Source: Apostichopus japonicus (taxonomy: Eukaryota > Echinodermata > Holothuroidea > Aspidochirotida > Stichopodidae). Taken from it: a stretch of DNA of 64,000 nucleotides. Under the pieces are notes generated by a model. That model was not told the origin of the DNA. It saw nothing but the letters and a program-made list of their open reading frames with translations, and did no database searches. Positions 38,101-53,100 of the stretch are shown in pieces. The stretch is from the NCBI RefSeq assembly GCF_037975245.1, contig NC_092571.1, forward strand, positions 7,854,501-7,918,500, written 5' to 3'. Numbering within the stretch: position 1 is the stretch's first letter; each line of letters opens with the position of its first letter. A program made the position numbers and the translations under genes.

Positions 38101-41100
38101 GGCAAAATACAATGAATATCACAATTCATCACCATACCAAGATACAAATGAATGCCTATACTTTGATAAAACCCATCAACAACACATCAAATAAAACTTT
38201 GTGCCTATTCATTAATGTAACCCTCTTCAGCATATCGAGACGAAAAATAGTGCCAATTCTTTAATAAAACCCCCAACAACATATCAAGACGAAAAATAGT
38301 GCCATTAACAACATATCAAGACCAAAATTAGTGCCAATTCTTCAATAAAACCCCCAAAACATATCAAGACAAAATTAGTGCCAATTCTTTAATAAAATTC
38401 CCAACAACATATCAAGACAAAAATTAGTGCCAATTCTTTAATAAATCCCTCCACAACTTAAAAAGACAAAAATTAGTGCCAATTCTTTAATAAAACCCTC
38501 AACAACATTTCAAGAAGAAAATTAGTGCCAATTTTTTAATAAAACCCCAACAATATATCAAGATGAAAATTAGTGCCAATTCTTTAATAAAACCCTCCAC
38601 AACATATCAAGACAAAACTTAGTGCCATTTCTTTAATAAAACCCTCAACAACATATCAAGACAAAACTTAGTGCCATTTCTTTAATAAATCCCCCACAAT
38701 TAACATATCAAGATGAGAATTAGTGCCAATTCTTTAATAAAACCCCCAACAAAACATCAAGACGAAAATTTGTGCCAATTCATTAACAAAACCCTCTTCA
38801 ACATATCAAGACGAAAATTTGTGCCAATTCTTTAATAAAACCCTCCACAATTAACATATCAAGACGAAAATTTGTGCCAACTTTTAATTAAACCCTCCAC
38901 AACATACCAAGACGAGATTAGTGCCAATTCTTTAATAAAACCCTCCACAAAATACCAAGACGAGATTAGTGCCAATTCTTTAATAAAACCCTCAACAACA
39001 TATCAAAACGAGATTAGTGCCAATTCTTTAATAAAACCCTCAACAACATATCAAGACGAAAATTAGTGCCAATTCTTTAATAAAACCCTCACCAACATAT
39101 CCAGCCGAAAATTTGTGTTTTCATTCTTAAAAGAAACAGTATAATTACCGATTCAAATGCCATTGTAAACCAAAGGACTCTATTATCGTGTAATCTGGCG
39201 TGACTTAGAGCCTTCTGATCCTTGACATAGTTGGGTTTTGGGAGGTTCTGACATTCAGGAACTGTCTCTGCCAATAGTTCTAGATACGGTTCCAGAGCTG
39301 CAGATTTAAAACAAAAGTGGAAAAAAAGAAACATATATTAGGTCAACATATAGACTCAACACAGGATATGTACGGAGAGCGGTGTGGGAGGGGAAAAAAA
39401 TCAGTGCCAACATTGTCCCCAAAGTTGTTATCTTTAGGAGTCTAGGTTAGTATTAATGCAGGTGACAAACAGATTCCTGGAAGCTCTTCATTTTTCTATC
39501 AAGAAAATTATTCTTTTCCTGCCTTATTTGGTCAATTTGATGTAAAAATTGGTATGCAAAATTTCATCCCTTTTGCATTATCCCCCTTCCTTTGAATTTT
39601 ACTGCCTGTTTTGGGCCACCTTGTTGTTGCAGTTGCATTTTGTGACCGACATTAGTACCATAAACATTCTGAGGGAAATGTTTGTAAACAAAGTATATAT
39701 ATACTGTAGTGCAATTATATTTATCCAGTCCCTCAGTTCTCCTTCCTTAATGGAACACATTTATCTACAACTGGATGAGTACAAAGAATCATCAGTACGA
39801 ATCATTCAAGTATCTGGAACCACCACATAATGTGGTATGGCACCACCCCCCCCACCCCCACCCACACCCGCAACAATATTCAGAGCAACATTTTTTTGCT
39901 GGTATAGTTTCTACACTTTTGAACAAAAAAACTGATATGACTTTTGTCACCCCATCCCATCCCCCTCCCACCCCTCCTCTCTCCATCCCTTCCTCCCTCC
40001 ACCCCCTCCCTATTCACCCCTCCCCTCTTCCACCCCCCCCTCATCTCAAGCTCAATAATAGGTACCTGAGTATATCAAAAATTAACAAAAAGAAGAAAAT
40101 TAATAGATTTACATCTTGGAAAGCATTCTGCACCACCTGGCTTCACCAAATCCACCCGATTGGCTAGATGGTGGCAAATTTTACACAGCGCCCTCAGTGT
40201 GTCTGTTCTCATCACATCGAAGTCTTTGTTATAATAAACCGTTCCCTATGAGGAGATAAACGTTAATTTGTTATTCACACCGAAAGCTAAGAGATGAATA
40301 TTTACCTGTAATTCATGCATGTCACTGACTGGGTGTGGTTTAATATTTGACCTGTCAATATGGTTCTCCAGTGTTTTTTATTTTTACTTTTATTTTTGTC
40401 TTTTTTTGTCCTTTTTTTTGCAGAGGGTGCCATTCTATCGGTCCTGATCTACGATGATTTTGGACAGATCTCTGACACAAAGAAACAGGATTACATGTAA
40501 GGGCTCAAAAGCATACGACATACCAGAGGAACTAGCATACAGACGTGCTAGGTGCATAACTAGTTTCGAAGTACCAATCATGCAGTTTGGCCGAACAAAA
40601 TAATGCATTAGAAAACACGAGTCATGGCAGATCTTAAAACACATTGTTTAACTTTAATTGAAACTTCAAAAATATCTTTCAAAAGATCTCTCCTTAAAAT
40701 AATTAAGAACGAAATTAATAACAAATAATAGGCCTACTGGTGGTGATCCTATCGTGTGGTGCATATATGGATCCCAGTCAGAAAGCGCCAGCTAATCAAC
40801 ATTTGTGAAAACACGTGGGACCAATAATGACAGCGCCCTCTATTTATGTTGGGCAACATTGGAGAGCACCCCCATTGATCAAGAGTCATAGAAGAATATT
40901 TAAAGGAGAAAGTTATCATTCACACATAACAGAGGTAAGTAATGCTTTTTGCCAATTATTAACTGTGAAGCTAGACAAGTGTGAAGTCATTGCAGACATG
41001 CATACTGAAATTAGTTTTTGTTTCTCCTCACACTCGGCATGCAAATCCAATATTTTAATTTTTTACTCTTTCAAAATAATATAAAACTGTTAGCAAACTG

Positions 41101-44100
41101 CTAATCCACTAGAGAGCTTGTGTGATAGAATGTGTAAAAGTAAGTTGGCCTGACGTTTCGATCCTAGCAGGATCTTCTTCAGAGGCTAAAAAAAAAAGAA
41201 AAAAAAAAAGCCTCTGAAGAACATGCTGCTAGGATCGAAACGTCAGGCCAACTTACTTTTACACCTTTTTTTAATATTCTTTCACGACGAAACACATGGG
41301 AATATCAATTTATCAATGTATTTTAATACAACAAAATTCATAGGTAACGTTCGAGTCATACCCAAACGCATTTCAAATCGTTGGGGTGTAAAAATAATGA
41401 AGGATAACGAAAAGCTTTATTCATTGATATATGCCACCTATATGGCCTTGACTAAACCTTGTGAATAAACTATACATACCTTAGAATCACTTAGAATTGT
41501 ATGATGGGACACGGTCCCTCTGTCCAGCCGACTGAGGCCGAACACGACGTAGACCGTCGCTGTGTTCCGTAAGATTGGCTTCGCAGCTGGAGGCCGGCAG
41601 CTGTGCTTCTCACAGGGGTCATAACCCTCTTGAGGTGAATTCTTGTCGAGTTGGCTGCTTCTCGGCGGGGAGAGAGTACCCAGTGGCATCTTTGTCGACT
41701 TTGGCAAAGAAGGTTCTCTTGGCTCTGGTCAAAAAAAAAAAAAATGAGGAATAATTTGGCTTTCAAAATCAGATTATTTCCAAAATGTATAAAGCATGCC
41801 ACATTGGCAGTCAACCCACTAACTGGTAGCTATATGCGTGGAACGTACATCCTGGGTTGCCTTATAGCTGGAGGTCATGCAGCTTAGATAGAAGAAAATA
41901 GTCCAACACAGTGCACCAATTTTCGAATACCCCAAATACTTATCAATATAGTCCAAATAAGTGACTTCAGGTGTAAATTCATTTCTCAAATACAAAGTCT
42001 GAAAATACCGCGAGAATTTTTTTTTATTATAAGTGTTACAAAAAAAATGTCAGTTTTCAGATCGAGTCAGTCTTTGCTACAATGACTGCATAACTGCACA
42101 GAATGTTCTATGTGTAGGATGCATGTATATGTTTCTTGTACTTGAGAATAGCCAGAACCTGAGGCAGGGCTGCATTTACCATTGGGCCATATGGGTCTGG
42201 ATCCAGGGTGCCCAATTGAAGGGGCCCTGATGTTCAACTACAAAAACAAGGCCTGGGGGGAGGGGCATAGCTTATTAGATACATTTCACTAAATATATCT
42301 TTAGATAAAAACAAGACTGGATTTGGTTAAATAGGAAATCCAGCTCTGCATGGCTGTAGGAATATAACATTCAAGAGTGTTGAAGTTGCAGATAAGTTTC
42401 AAATAGACAAATTACCTTTTTTCAGTGATTCTTTGCTTTGGAGGATTTGTAGTTCATTGCTTGTCACAGTTTGAGCATCGGTGACAATTAAATGACTTTC
42501 CAGCATATTTGGTGGCAATACTGAACAGATTTTTGCATCCTCAATTAAGTACTAGAGTATTCAGGGACATGACAACAAAATGTGTAGTGTATTAAATATC
42601 ATTTAAACCTCCCTCTCCCCTCCCAACAGCCATAAGTGGCAGTCAAAATAGCAGCTAGTGTGCTAGGAAACATCAATAAAACGAAAGGAATGAACACACA
42701 CCATTAGGGAAACAGTCCCCTTACACCGAAGGTGCAAAATTTTCCACTTGAATTGTTGCAAAGTGGCTGCTTATCTGGCTATACCACACATGGTTGAGCA
42801 GGTTTTGTAAGATGAGCAAGACAAGAATGACCACAAGATCGCTTATGCGAACTAATTTAATTAAACCAGTTTCACAGGACATAAGGGATTATATGCACTT
42901 CAATGAGCAATCAAGACAGTATAGAGTGTATAGCTGAAATGATATTGACTTCTTAACGTGTACTGTGTTGAGTGGAAGACTTGCATTTAAAACTCATCTC
43001 TGTACATGTCAAGACCTCAACTATCTTGTAACTATGTTTCTATGTAATATATAAATAATAACACAGATTTAGGATGACAGAAAAGCGAAGCGGGGGGAGG
43101 GGGGCGGAATGATACTTCCGCCCCTCCATATCTTTCACAGGGGGGTGCGGGGGGGCTGGCACCCCCAGCCCCCCGGTTCCTACGCCCTTGTGAAACAACA
43201 CCGACTCTGTTAAAATACAATCTTTCTCAGTCCGTTTTCTTGTATCTGCTCATATAAAGGCAGTTAAACAAAAGGTTGATGTGTCAGCTTTATGCCTGGC
43301 AAATACATAGCTGAAGGGCAAAATTATATTCTTTATGTTATTGCGAGTCCATGATGCATGTGAACTGGATGGAAAACTATTTGAGATAAACTGAAAGTCT
43401 TCTACTGTGTTTCAATTTCATGTCGTAGGCACACTAATCCTTTCACCAAAGAGTGATTACAATGATAACTTTTGCATTATGAATCTTATTTGCTGTTTTT
43501 TACAATATTTTTTTTTATATTGCTTCCTGGGCTTTGTTCAGCTATTACATTATATCAGCTCTTGGGTATCGAAAGTTTCAACGCGCATGTTGAAATAACT
43601 AGCATAGTGTTGGTTTCCAAAACTTTCCAGTTATTATTTGCAAGCCCAATTTTTGATAATTCTTTTATTTACATTTTTTTTGTAGTTGTCTCCACTTTAC
43701 AGCGTTAATTGTTTTGTATCTGTACATTTAATTGTTTTTGTATTGCTATGTTTTACTTTTTATGTATAACGTTGAATGTAAAATGCAGGGCCTTATTGGA
43801 AATCAGCTTTTGCTGAATAAGCAACCCTGGATAAAAATGCGAATAAATGAAAAATGTCGGGCATTCGGGCCTTCCATACACTCGCTCAGCGCCCGCAACA
43901 CAATTTCATAATCTAAGGTACCTCCCTCCGACCATCCTATTGATATTATGTGCTATTCGCCTCATAAGAATAGGAGGATGCTGTTAGCATTGAATGTTAT
44001 AAGGGGATCCGTAGATACAAATTGGCACCCGTGATCAAATCTCTGTATATTTAACTCGGTTAGCGTAAAGCTAACTTCTCCCGAGGACCTGAAGTATCAT

Positions 44101-47100
44101 AACCAATAGTGAAATGAAAAATATAATAATATACAATAATAATAAGAACATTAATATAAGAAAATGAATAATGACTGGGAGTCATTTTTCCAAGAACAAG
44201 AGCCATTTCTGAAATCACGTGAAGGTTGCCACATATTCCAAACTAGTATAAGCGCATAAAAAAAGAACGATAGCCGCCCGTTTTTTCCCTTCAGATCTCA
44301 GTACGAGAAACATGTATTTTATTTGTATAATAGAACAACTTTCGTTAATATTTTCCTACCCTAGTAATATGTCGATTTTACAAAACCTTCATGAAAACAG
44401 ACTTTTTGAAAATGGATTTTGAAGCTCAGTCAACAATTTAAGAAATGCTTAGGCCTACCGTTAAATACTGGCGTCAAAAAATACATTTCGTATTTATTCC
44501 AATAAAGATCCACAACATATAACAATGCTAAGTAGAGCTTACTTAAAGAGAAATAGAAGCTGCATGTACAGCATGGTCATTTTAAGTATCCAAGTACTAT
44601 ACAAAGAGATCGAGTTCACCGAAACATCCCTTTTCCTTATCACCTGAGGAAAACCGTCTTTTATAAATTATAGTGGGCCTACCATACAGTACTTTACATT
44701 TGATACAAAAGTTTCTTCTATACAACAGTTTCCCAAAATTTGTATGTGTCGCAATAGTTTTAAGTTTTAACCAAGGGCAGTACCATTCATAATTTGCATA
44801 TTACACCAAAATTTACAATCGGCGTCCAGATGGCGGGAAAATGTAACATAATGTTCAATCTGTTGGGTCGTTCCCATGGTGCGATGAACTTGGGCAAGTT
44901 GCCAAGTTCGAATGTCGATGACCTACTTATGTTCCGTGACCAATGTCAATGGGAATTATGTGTGTAAAAACTCGTGTTTTTCCACGTGTAATATATATAG
45001 AAGTTTTACGTAAGGGGAGCGAATTTCGGGGCGGCTCGTTGATTGTGAGGAAGCACTTATCTAATCATCAATACGTTTTTTTTCTCCAGAAAATGTTTTT
45101 GACTAGTAATTGGAAACTCAATGTATCAAGAAGTACTGAGTCTAGACCTTATCATTGCATTTTGGGTTAAGACAAATCTTCAAGTGCAAAATATTGTTTT
45201 TTCATTCAAGGTTATCGTGGTTTTCTTGCGAGGTGTATACGGCGTAACTTTCGATGTAGGCTTAGCATTAGGATCGGCCGATGCCTACCTAGTTTGCATG
45301 AATTTTTACCTAAATTCAATTTAATTTAACGGGAATCACTAAGCATGTCGGAAAGACAGGACTCGACTTACTACTAATACTTTAAGTTTAAAAGTTCACA
45401 ATGAAAATTTTTTAACTATCAACAAAGTCCCCACCTGTTTGGAACTTCAGACAACAATAATGTAACTTAGGGGCTACATAAATACGGGATTATAAACTAC
45501 ATATATAAGAATAGTACAGATTTATTTATATCGTTAATCGGCTGTTGTTTACTCCAGAAAATATACTTTCAATACGTACAATATCAATCTTCGTACAAAA
45601 GTTCTTAAAAATAAAAAAGTAGCGAAAGATAACTAGAAATGACATCGTGGAACCCCCTCCCCCCCCCCGCACTAATAAACGAATCCATTTCATTACAGCA
45701 TCAACTCTCAAGTACCGAACAGCAGTGTGTAACAGTACCGTACCCTAGGCTATAATAATATACAGTCCCGTGCGAAGATGGATTTAATTTGATATGCTCC
45801 CTTCGGTTTTGGATAAAAAATTATTAAATCGTTAAAATTATTATCACAAAATGTGGTGAAATGCATAAGGGTGAGATTTTGTACATGGGAACCTTCACAA
45901 TCATCGTTTGAAGGAAGAATAAATAACGAAAATTTCTGAATAACTTTGAGGTCTCGTAACATGCTGAGTTCACTAACGTTCGATATTTGGTGTAGGCTAT
46001 AGGTCCAAATTACTACGTGAAAAGTTGATTCGTTAATATGTCTAGGCCAGTGCGTAAACTGATAAGATATTATTCAAACTAAGAACACAGGAACCAGAAA
46101 TAAACGTGTTTTCTTTTCTTTAATTTAAATAGTAACACGTAGATATTTTTATTATGTCCTGGATTCCCGGGAATGATACCGAAACGAATGTAATAACCAG
46201 TTGTTTTCCCAATACCGGTAGTAGTTACACATTGCACTGTGATCGGGGTTAGTCAAAGCCGGGACCGGGATGCCGGTATTCACTTGACTACCGGGATCCC
46301 GCACAACCCTAGTAATGAAATAGCCTATCTTCCCTCAAAATTGGTACATTGCACTTAATGCAACTCTTCTCATGCATGTAACAAAGGCTTGTAGGTATCC
46401 TTGTGTATGTATAGGCCCCTACTAAACCACCTCAGGAGTTTCGCGGAAAAAGAAAAAGAAGAAGGATTTTCAAAAAAAAAATTCCAAAGATAAAAAAGAT
46501 GACGATTGTCCGTACCAAGTAACCATGTGTTTATGAATAGCGAATGGCCTAACCTACTAGATGTGTTAATGGCCCGAAAAGCGCCAAGAATAGTTACCCA
46601 AACTTTCCATCTCAAAAAGTATCTCAAACAAATCATCCATCTTCAATCTTTACCAAAATGTTAATTTTAATACCTAATTCTTACACTCCGACGTTATTTT
46701 GTACTTATGTTCAATATAATTCCGTTTATGAACAAATAAAAAATATGCCGAACTTTAGTGTTTAACATCCTTGTTCGTCACTATTATTAACTCCATTCAA
46801 GCTCAATTAGAAATTTATGCTTAAGCCAATCAAACTAAGTAAATAGTGACAACGTAACTAGTGTAGGATTACTCTTTAACGTTTCCAGATTGATATAAAG
46901 GAATGATAAGAACTAAAAACAACTCCAATGATGTTTCTAATAATAAAAAATTGCATTTACTTGTGCAGCATTAATTTGAACAAAAATATAGACCGTATTC
47001 AGAGGCCGGTTTCTCAATGTTACAACATAGCGTTAGGCCTAATGCGACAGCTATGGATTCGGGGCACATGAAAATCTCAGGTTTGGATGTAGTAACGTTT

Positions 47101-50100
47101 GGGAAATTTCCAAGCGTCGGTTATGAAAATTAGCGGTCGTCTGGTGTTATGTATTAAAGGCAAGCCAGACGTGGAAAAATCAGGAACCGGTGAATAAAAA
47201 TCACGAAAATCCGAACCGGCAGCTAAAGGGAACTAAGACACGGAATACACTTCATACGATCATATGTCGCGAGTACTGTATGTACGCCTGTAGATATAGC
47301 TGTGCATGCCTGTGAACAACGTTGATCTGTTGATCACTTGCATATAGCTGACACACTAGCTAATGCCGCGAGCAAACCGCATGTTCGTTGGTCCGTGTGA
47401 TAGGGTTAAGATAAGTGGTGTAAGCAGAGCTGAAGCTCGAGATAAGCCCAACCCGAGCTCCCCCGCTTGAGGTCGGGTTGGAAATGCAACTTCGCTGTAA
47501 GGGGACTGTTTCCCTAATGCAAAGCAAGGTCAAAAAAAATATATATATATTTTCTTAACTTTTTAATTATGATCATATGTATGCAACTATCATTTGGTGC
47601 CAGAATGGGACCTCCCACCCCCCTCATCCCTCCCTCCCACCCCCACCCCTCCCTCCCCCATCCTGAAAGCTGTAGGACATCTATTAGTAATGGACTTTAA
47701 CCTTTCATACAATATGTTTTACAAGTTTGGTAAAGAAACATATACTGACTGTCACATGCTCTTCTGTATACAACCCTAAGATTAACCTCGCTGAGGCAGC
47801 TTTCGTGTTTCAGGGAGCACTCGTTGACATGGGTGACCCCAAGGTTATCACAGACTGGATCCAACCGTTCCGAACATGAGAAATCACAGGAACAGATGGG
47901 ACCAACCTCTGGCTCCTCCCTGCAGACGGCATTGTACCTGCAATACGTAGTGGCACATGAAGGCTCTGTTTGAAGCAAAAATGAAAACGTCCATTTTTAA
48001 GTAAAAACAACTGAGGACACTTTTTTATTATAAATTTGTAGTTTGCATGATTCTGTCATCACAAACAATGTGCCTTGTTTTTTTAACCTTCCTTGGACTG
48101 ACACCTATTTAAATATGGAATTTTGTCTGAAATACATACTTTTATATACAACTTTAGCTATAGCTAGGATTTGAAAACACATGCAGTAAACAAGTTGTGA
48201 TATTTATTGGCGAACAATGCACATGTGACTGGCTGAAATGCCAACATGTCCGAGTGAGGATACAATGGGTAGAGGCTTTAAGTCTTTCCCAATTATGGCA
48301 CACAATATTTTGGAGCTCTCAGTAATGGATCGGTTCTGCTTCAACATATTATAGGTATTCAACCAAATACGCAATGCATAGCAAACTGCTTCAAACTGGA
48401 CTGAACTGACAAATTTGTTACAAAGAAAGGTCTGATGCCGGTAATCTGACCAAGTTTTGAATGGGGTGTAACAGAAGTGTTCGACACCACCATCAAACCC
48501 AGAAAATACACACTAGTGCACAGTCAATTCATGCAGCAACGGTCAATACCCATTACACAGTGTACATAGCAGCCGATGAACATCTCAGGTGCAGATAAAA
48601 GATAACAAGGTATCACGTTTCATTACTGTCTGCATTTTATAGTGACAAAAAAAACTTCACTTGCAAGCAACGGAAAGTTAACTTTTTTCAGAGGGCGGCA
48701 CGTGGTTTGGGGCGAGTCTTAAATGCCTTTAAGGAGTAGGTACATAGATTCATTTATGTGGTTTTGGGTGAGGGAGGGAGGGAGGTATTTGTTTCTGTAC
48801 CATGTATATATATAGCTGCTGCACCCAAACCACACACAAAACCACTAACCTGCAAGCTAGGGGATTAATATTTCATGAGGAACATATTCAATCACACCAC
48901 AATCACACTGTCTATTCTGCACTGCAGTCAAAGCAAGCAAGATCACATTCTATATAAAACTCACTGATTTGCATTTTACTTTTTATGTATATCTTACTTT
49001 CAGTCGAAATCGTTGGTACTTTCTGATGTCCGTTACCGGTCGGTGGACGCCTTGTGGTCACAGATGTTTCAGGTATATGAAGAATGGACTTCGTAGTTGC
49101 TTGGTGTTTAGGTGTCATAGGTTTGTGCTTGGGTGCAGGCAAGGGAGGGACTGTTGCCTGCACTACAGGGTTTGTTACTACCTGGGGTGGTTGGTAATAT
49201 CCAGAACAGGATTTGCAGGAAATATCTGCAGCACTAAAGTTGTAGGCTAGATCTAACAGCCTTTGAAGGTTAGTATCTTCTTGGAACAGAGCTGGCGGAC
49301 GAGTTGCAGGCTGGATTCGAGAGACAAGGCCTGCCGTGATGACAACTATGATGACATAACAAGCTGGAAAAATGCAGGCAAAACAATAACTAATTAATGA
49401 TGAAGGATTGAATCTGCCAAATTAAAGGAATAAGTCAGAGATGTTTCATATTAATCATAGCTGATCAAAAAATGCAAAGCAACATTTCACCGAAAGCATA
49501 TTTTTCATTTTATTGCATTTATTTGTTATTTCTCCTCAATATACAGGTTTAACAGTAAATAGTTACTACATAAATGTAAATACAACAAGGATAAAACCTT
49601 GCAAGACTTAACGAGTAGTGCCACTCTCTATCAAAGGAAAATATGTCAAAAGACAAAACAAAAACCTTCCCCATATACTCCCGGGGAAGGAAGAAAGAAA
49701 GTATGATCGTAACATATTGAGAAAAAAGAAAATCAACTGAAAAGAGGAACATATCTAAGATCCAAGAACAATGAAAGGAACAGTCTTAATAGTTACTTGA
49801 ATAGAATGAGCTGAGATTCTTTTTAAACGAGTGTGACTGGTGAAACAAAATTTCTCAGAGTATTAGGCAAAGAATTCCAACACGTAATAGCAAGATAACG
49901 TAAACTATGTTTTGTAATGTTAGTCCTAGGATGTGGCTTGTGCATGTTGTTGGCCTGTCTCATATTGTGTATGTGTAATTCTTTGTTGTGAGTAAAAAAA
50001 TATCTTTGAAGACGGGTGGATTAAGTATTATGATAAGCAAAAGTGGCTATACTTAACATTGATTAAGTCAGGAAAATTGAGAATATTGACTGAAGCGAAT

Positions 50101-53100
50101 AGCTTGCTAATGTGATCATTGTAGTTAGCAGAAAATGTATGGCAAATTGCTCTTTACTGGAGAGTGAAAAGTTTTATAATATTGTAAAGCATTGTACCAG
50201 ACCAAACTCTGTGCAGTGATGTATTTATATTCTAACGTAAATGTATACTCCTGTCTATCACGGCATGATGATGTATCTAGGGTAATTATCAGCCGATAAT
50301 TTACATAATATCACTCTGGGCACTCAAAATTGGAAAGTTTTGAAGGAAGAATTAAACTATCAATTGACGATATTCGGCTAGTGTCAAAGGCTGGCAAGAC
50401 AAAGCAGTTTTTGATAGTGTGAGTAACATGGTAATCCCACATAGACCGATAATGTGGATTACCTGACTCCCTCCAATGGCTTGAGTAATATGAATAATCC
50501 CACACGGACTGATAATGTGGATTACCCGTCCCTCCAATAGTGTGAGTAATATGATAATCCCACACGGACCGATAATGTGGATTACCCGTCCCTCCAATAG
50601 TGTGAGTAATATGATAGTCCCACACGGACCGATAATGTGGATTACCACTTCCTCCAAAAGTATGAGTCATATGACTATAATCCCACACCGACCGATCATG
50701 TGGATAAGCACTCCCTCGGATAGTGTGAGTAATATGACTATAATCCCACATGCACCGATGTGGATTACCACTCCCTCCAACAGCTTGAGTAATATGATCA
50801 TCCCACATGGACTGATTTTGGAAACTTTTTATTTAAAATGCATTTAAATGATGTTCTTACCTATGATAACCCAACGCCACTTAATGACAGGTTCAGCAAC
50901 AAACTTCCTCAGGAAGGCTCCTATAAATCTTGTCAGGCTGGCAGTCTCTTGTTTCTCATCTGGGATCTTCTTAACGTCATCGACAGTTGTGTTATCGAAA
51001 TGTTGACGTAGAACTGTGTCGTCCATATTATCCCGTCCCTCTGGTAGGTCTGATGTTCAAATTTATGAGAAAAACAGGAAAGGTATAAAATAGGAGTAAA
51101 TCTTTTGAAAAAAAACTTTGATTTTCTATTAAAAGGAATTCCTGAAAACAAAATGCAGTGTATACAACCAATGATAGCATAGTACAAGAAATTTATGTAA
51201 AAAGCAAACTTTCATACTTTTATAGTATAAGTAGTATAAATAGCAAATTGTTTAATTATTTAGGCCTAAGTGGAAGGGATTCTGAAAAGAAGGAACAAAA
51301 AAGTTGTAAGATTGCAAAGATGAGCAACAAAAAATATAAACAATTGAACTATATATTAAACAGAAACAAGTCATATATGAAAATGGTGATTGTTTTTAGA
51401 TAACACCAAACTTCCATCCCTAAAAATGAACATTTGTAGCTGTTTTGGGGGTTGGGTTACTACCTGTTACTCTTACCAAGTCATTTAATATTTTTCACTC
51501 TAAACTGATTAACTCCTAAATCTAGGATGACCATAGAAAGTTGTAGATCGTTAGGAACGACCGCTGCAGGCATGCAGTTACTTCAGATCGTATCACATAA
51601 CCATTTTTATTGAGGAGTGACCCCAATTTAGACATCAAAATTCTTAACAGACATTAAGGGGACTGAATTTAACAATGAAATGTCCTCAGTGAAGGGAATC
51701 CATTTGATATTACCTTCAGAATGTGTTTTTTTTTTTTTTGGTGACATTGAAAATGAGCAACCATTACTTGATATTTTAGTGTGATGGATCACATAAATTA
51801 TTTCCTTTGTTCTACGAAAGTCTTGACTTTCACCCCTTTTGGAATATTCATTAATTCATAGCTTGTTACCATGCAAGTACTGTCTTGGTAATGAAAGGTG
51901 TCCTTTGTCTACGAATCACGCCTCACGGTAGTATTCGACCTCTTGCATAACTTCTTGATTTTACCACAAATCCACACGCCACTTGCTATAGAATCTGCCG
52001 ACAGGAAGAGTCTATTCAAATATCCTCGCTGTCTTTATCATTATTTTGACCAGGAATTAACTAGTGTCTCACTCTGTACTAGCTATCGATATGTGTACAA
52101 ACATTGTTGCTGTTTGCTCCACAGCCTTATTCTTATGCTTATAATTATCCTTATACTTATATTTCTTTGAAAGCACTAATCCTGGCTATTATACCCAGTG
52201 ATATTCTGGAAACCTCGATAGAGAGACGAAAGATAAATTTTTGCTTGTTAATTCATTTTTTTTGAGTCTCCACATTAGCATATTTTCAGGCAACATATGA
52301 CATCAAAATTGCCTTACCTCGTGTGCCAAGCTCCTCATCAACAACATCTGGCAATCGAATGACATCATCGTCGAGGGGTCCACCAGTCGGAGGGGATGAA
52401 GGTGATGACACTGCAGAGAGGACCATGGGTCCATCAAAACCTTGATTGATAGCTCCAGCAACAGCAGTCTGCTGAAAATCTGAAGGAGTCTGGATAATGT
52501 CCGATGACTTCCGGCTTATTTTTCTGAATCTATGACATTAACAAACAGGAATGAAAGCTAGAATCACAAACATTTTTATCATAAATCATTGGTACATTAT
52601 AAAGCAGAAACAAAATTGAGAGCCCTTACAGAAAAACAAGCTCGAAGTAAACTTGCATAAGCTTGAATTTCCTTGCATGGGCAAGCTAGCAAACTGGCTT
52701 GAACTTTCATGAAGCATGCTTGTGCAAGCACGCAAAGCAAGCGGCAAGCTTGCACGCTTCAGATGCTCGTTTAAGCTTTTAGTTTGTAATAAGGTAGCTT
52801 TGCACAAGCTTAATCTGTCTAGCTTACACAATCTCATTTGGTAAGCGCTTGCACAAACATATTTTGGTATGCTTGCGCAAGGGTATTTTGGTAAGCTTAA
52901 ATCGCATATAGCATATTAGCTGGACGTTTCAACTGTAAGCATGCAAGCAGCATGCATGCAGCAAACTTATCTTTTCTGTATTAATTAGGGAGACAAGTAA
53001 AAACCACAACAAACATTTAATTATTCATAGCAACTATATACCAGTCTATAAAAAAATTTAAAAAATAAACAGACAAGAATGATGTAACAGTACAAAAGTA

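Larger units (their letters stand above)
42702..47519. mobile_element. 4.8-kb element with long terminal inverted repeats
   Basis: The left end CATTAGGGAAACAGTCCCCT pairs with the inverted right end ending GACTGTTTCCCTAATG; the match runs about 24 bp and then continues as GAAG. No target duplication was confirmed and no transposase frame was recognised. It fills most of the DISP3-like intron between the Kazal exon and exon 41480-41724. It contains copies of three repeats also found elsewhere in this window (1-80, 655-1045, 59639-60907). Confidence 0.65.

Noticed and set aside
38872-39066. 64-codon repetitive frame (IKPSTTYQDE-type)
   Set aside because: It is the 48-bp tandem array read as protein, antisense to an intron of the DISP3-like gene.
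50311-50847. 165- and 110-codon frames of histidine/proline-rich repeats
   Set aside because: Produced by the 60-bp minisatellite; open on both strands because the unit length is divisible by three in most copies.
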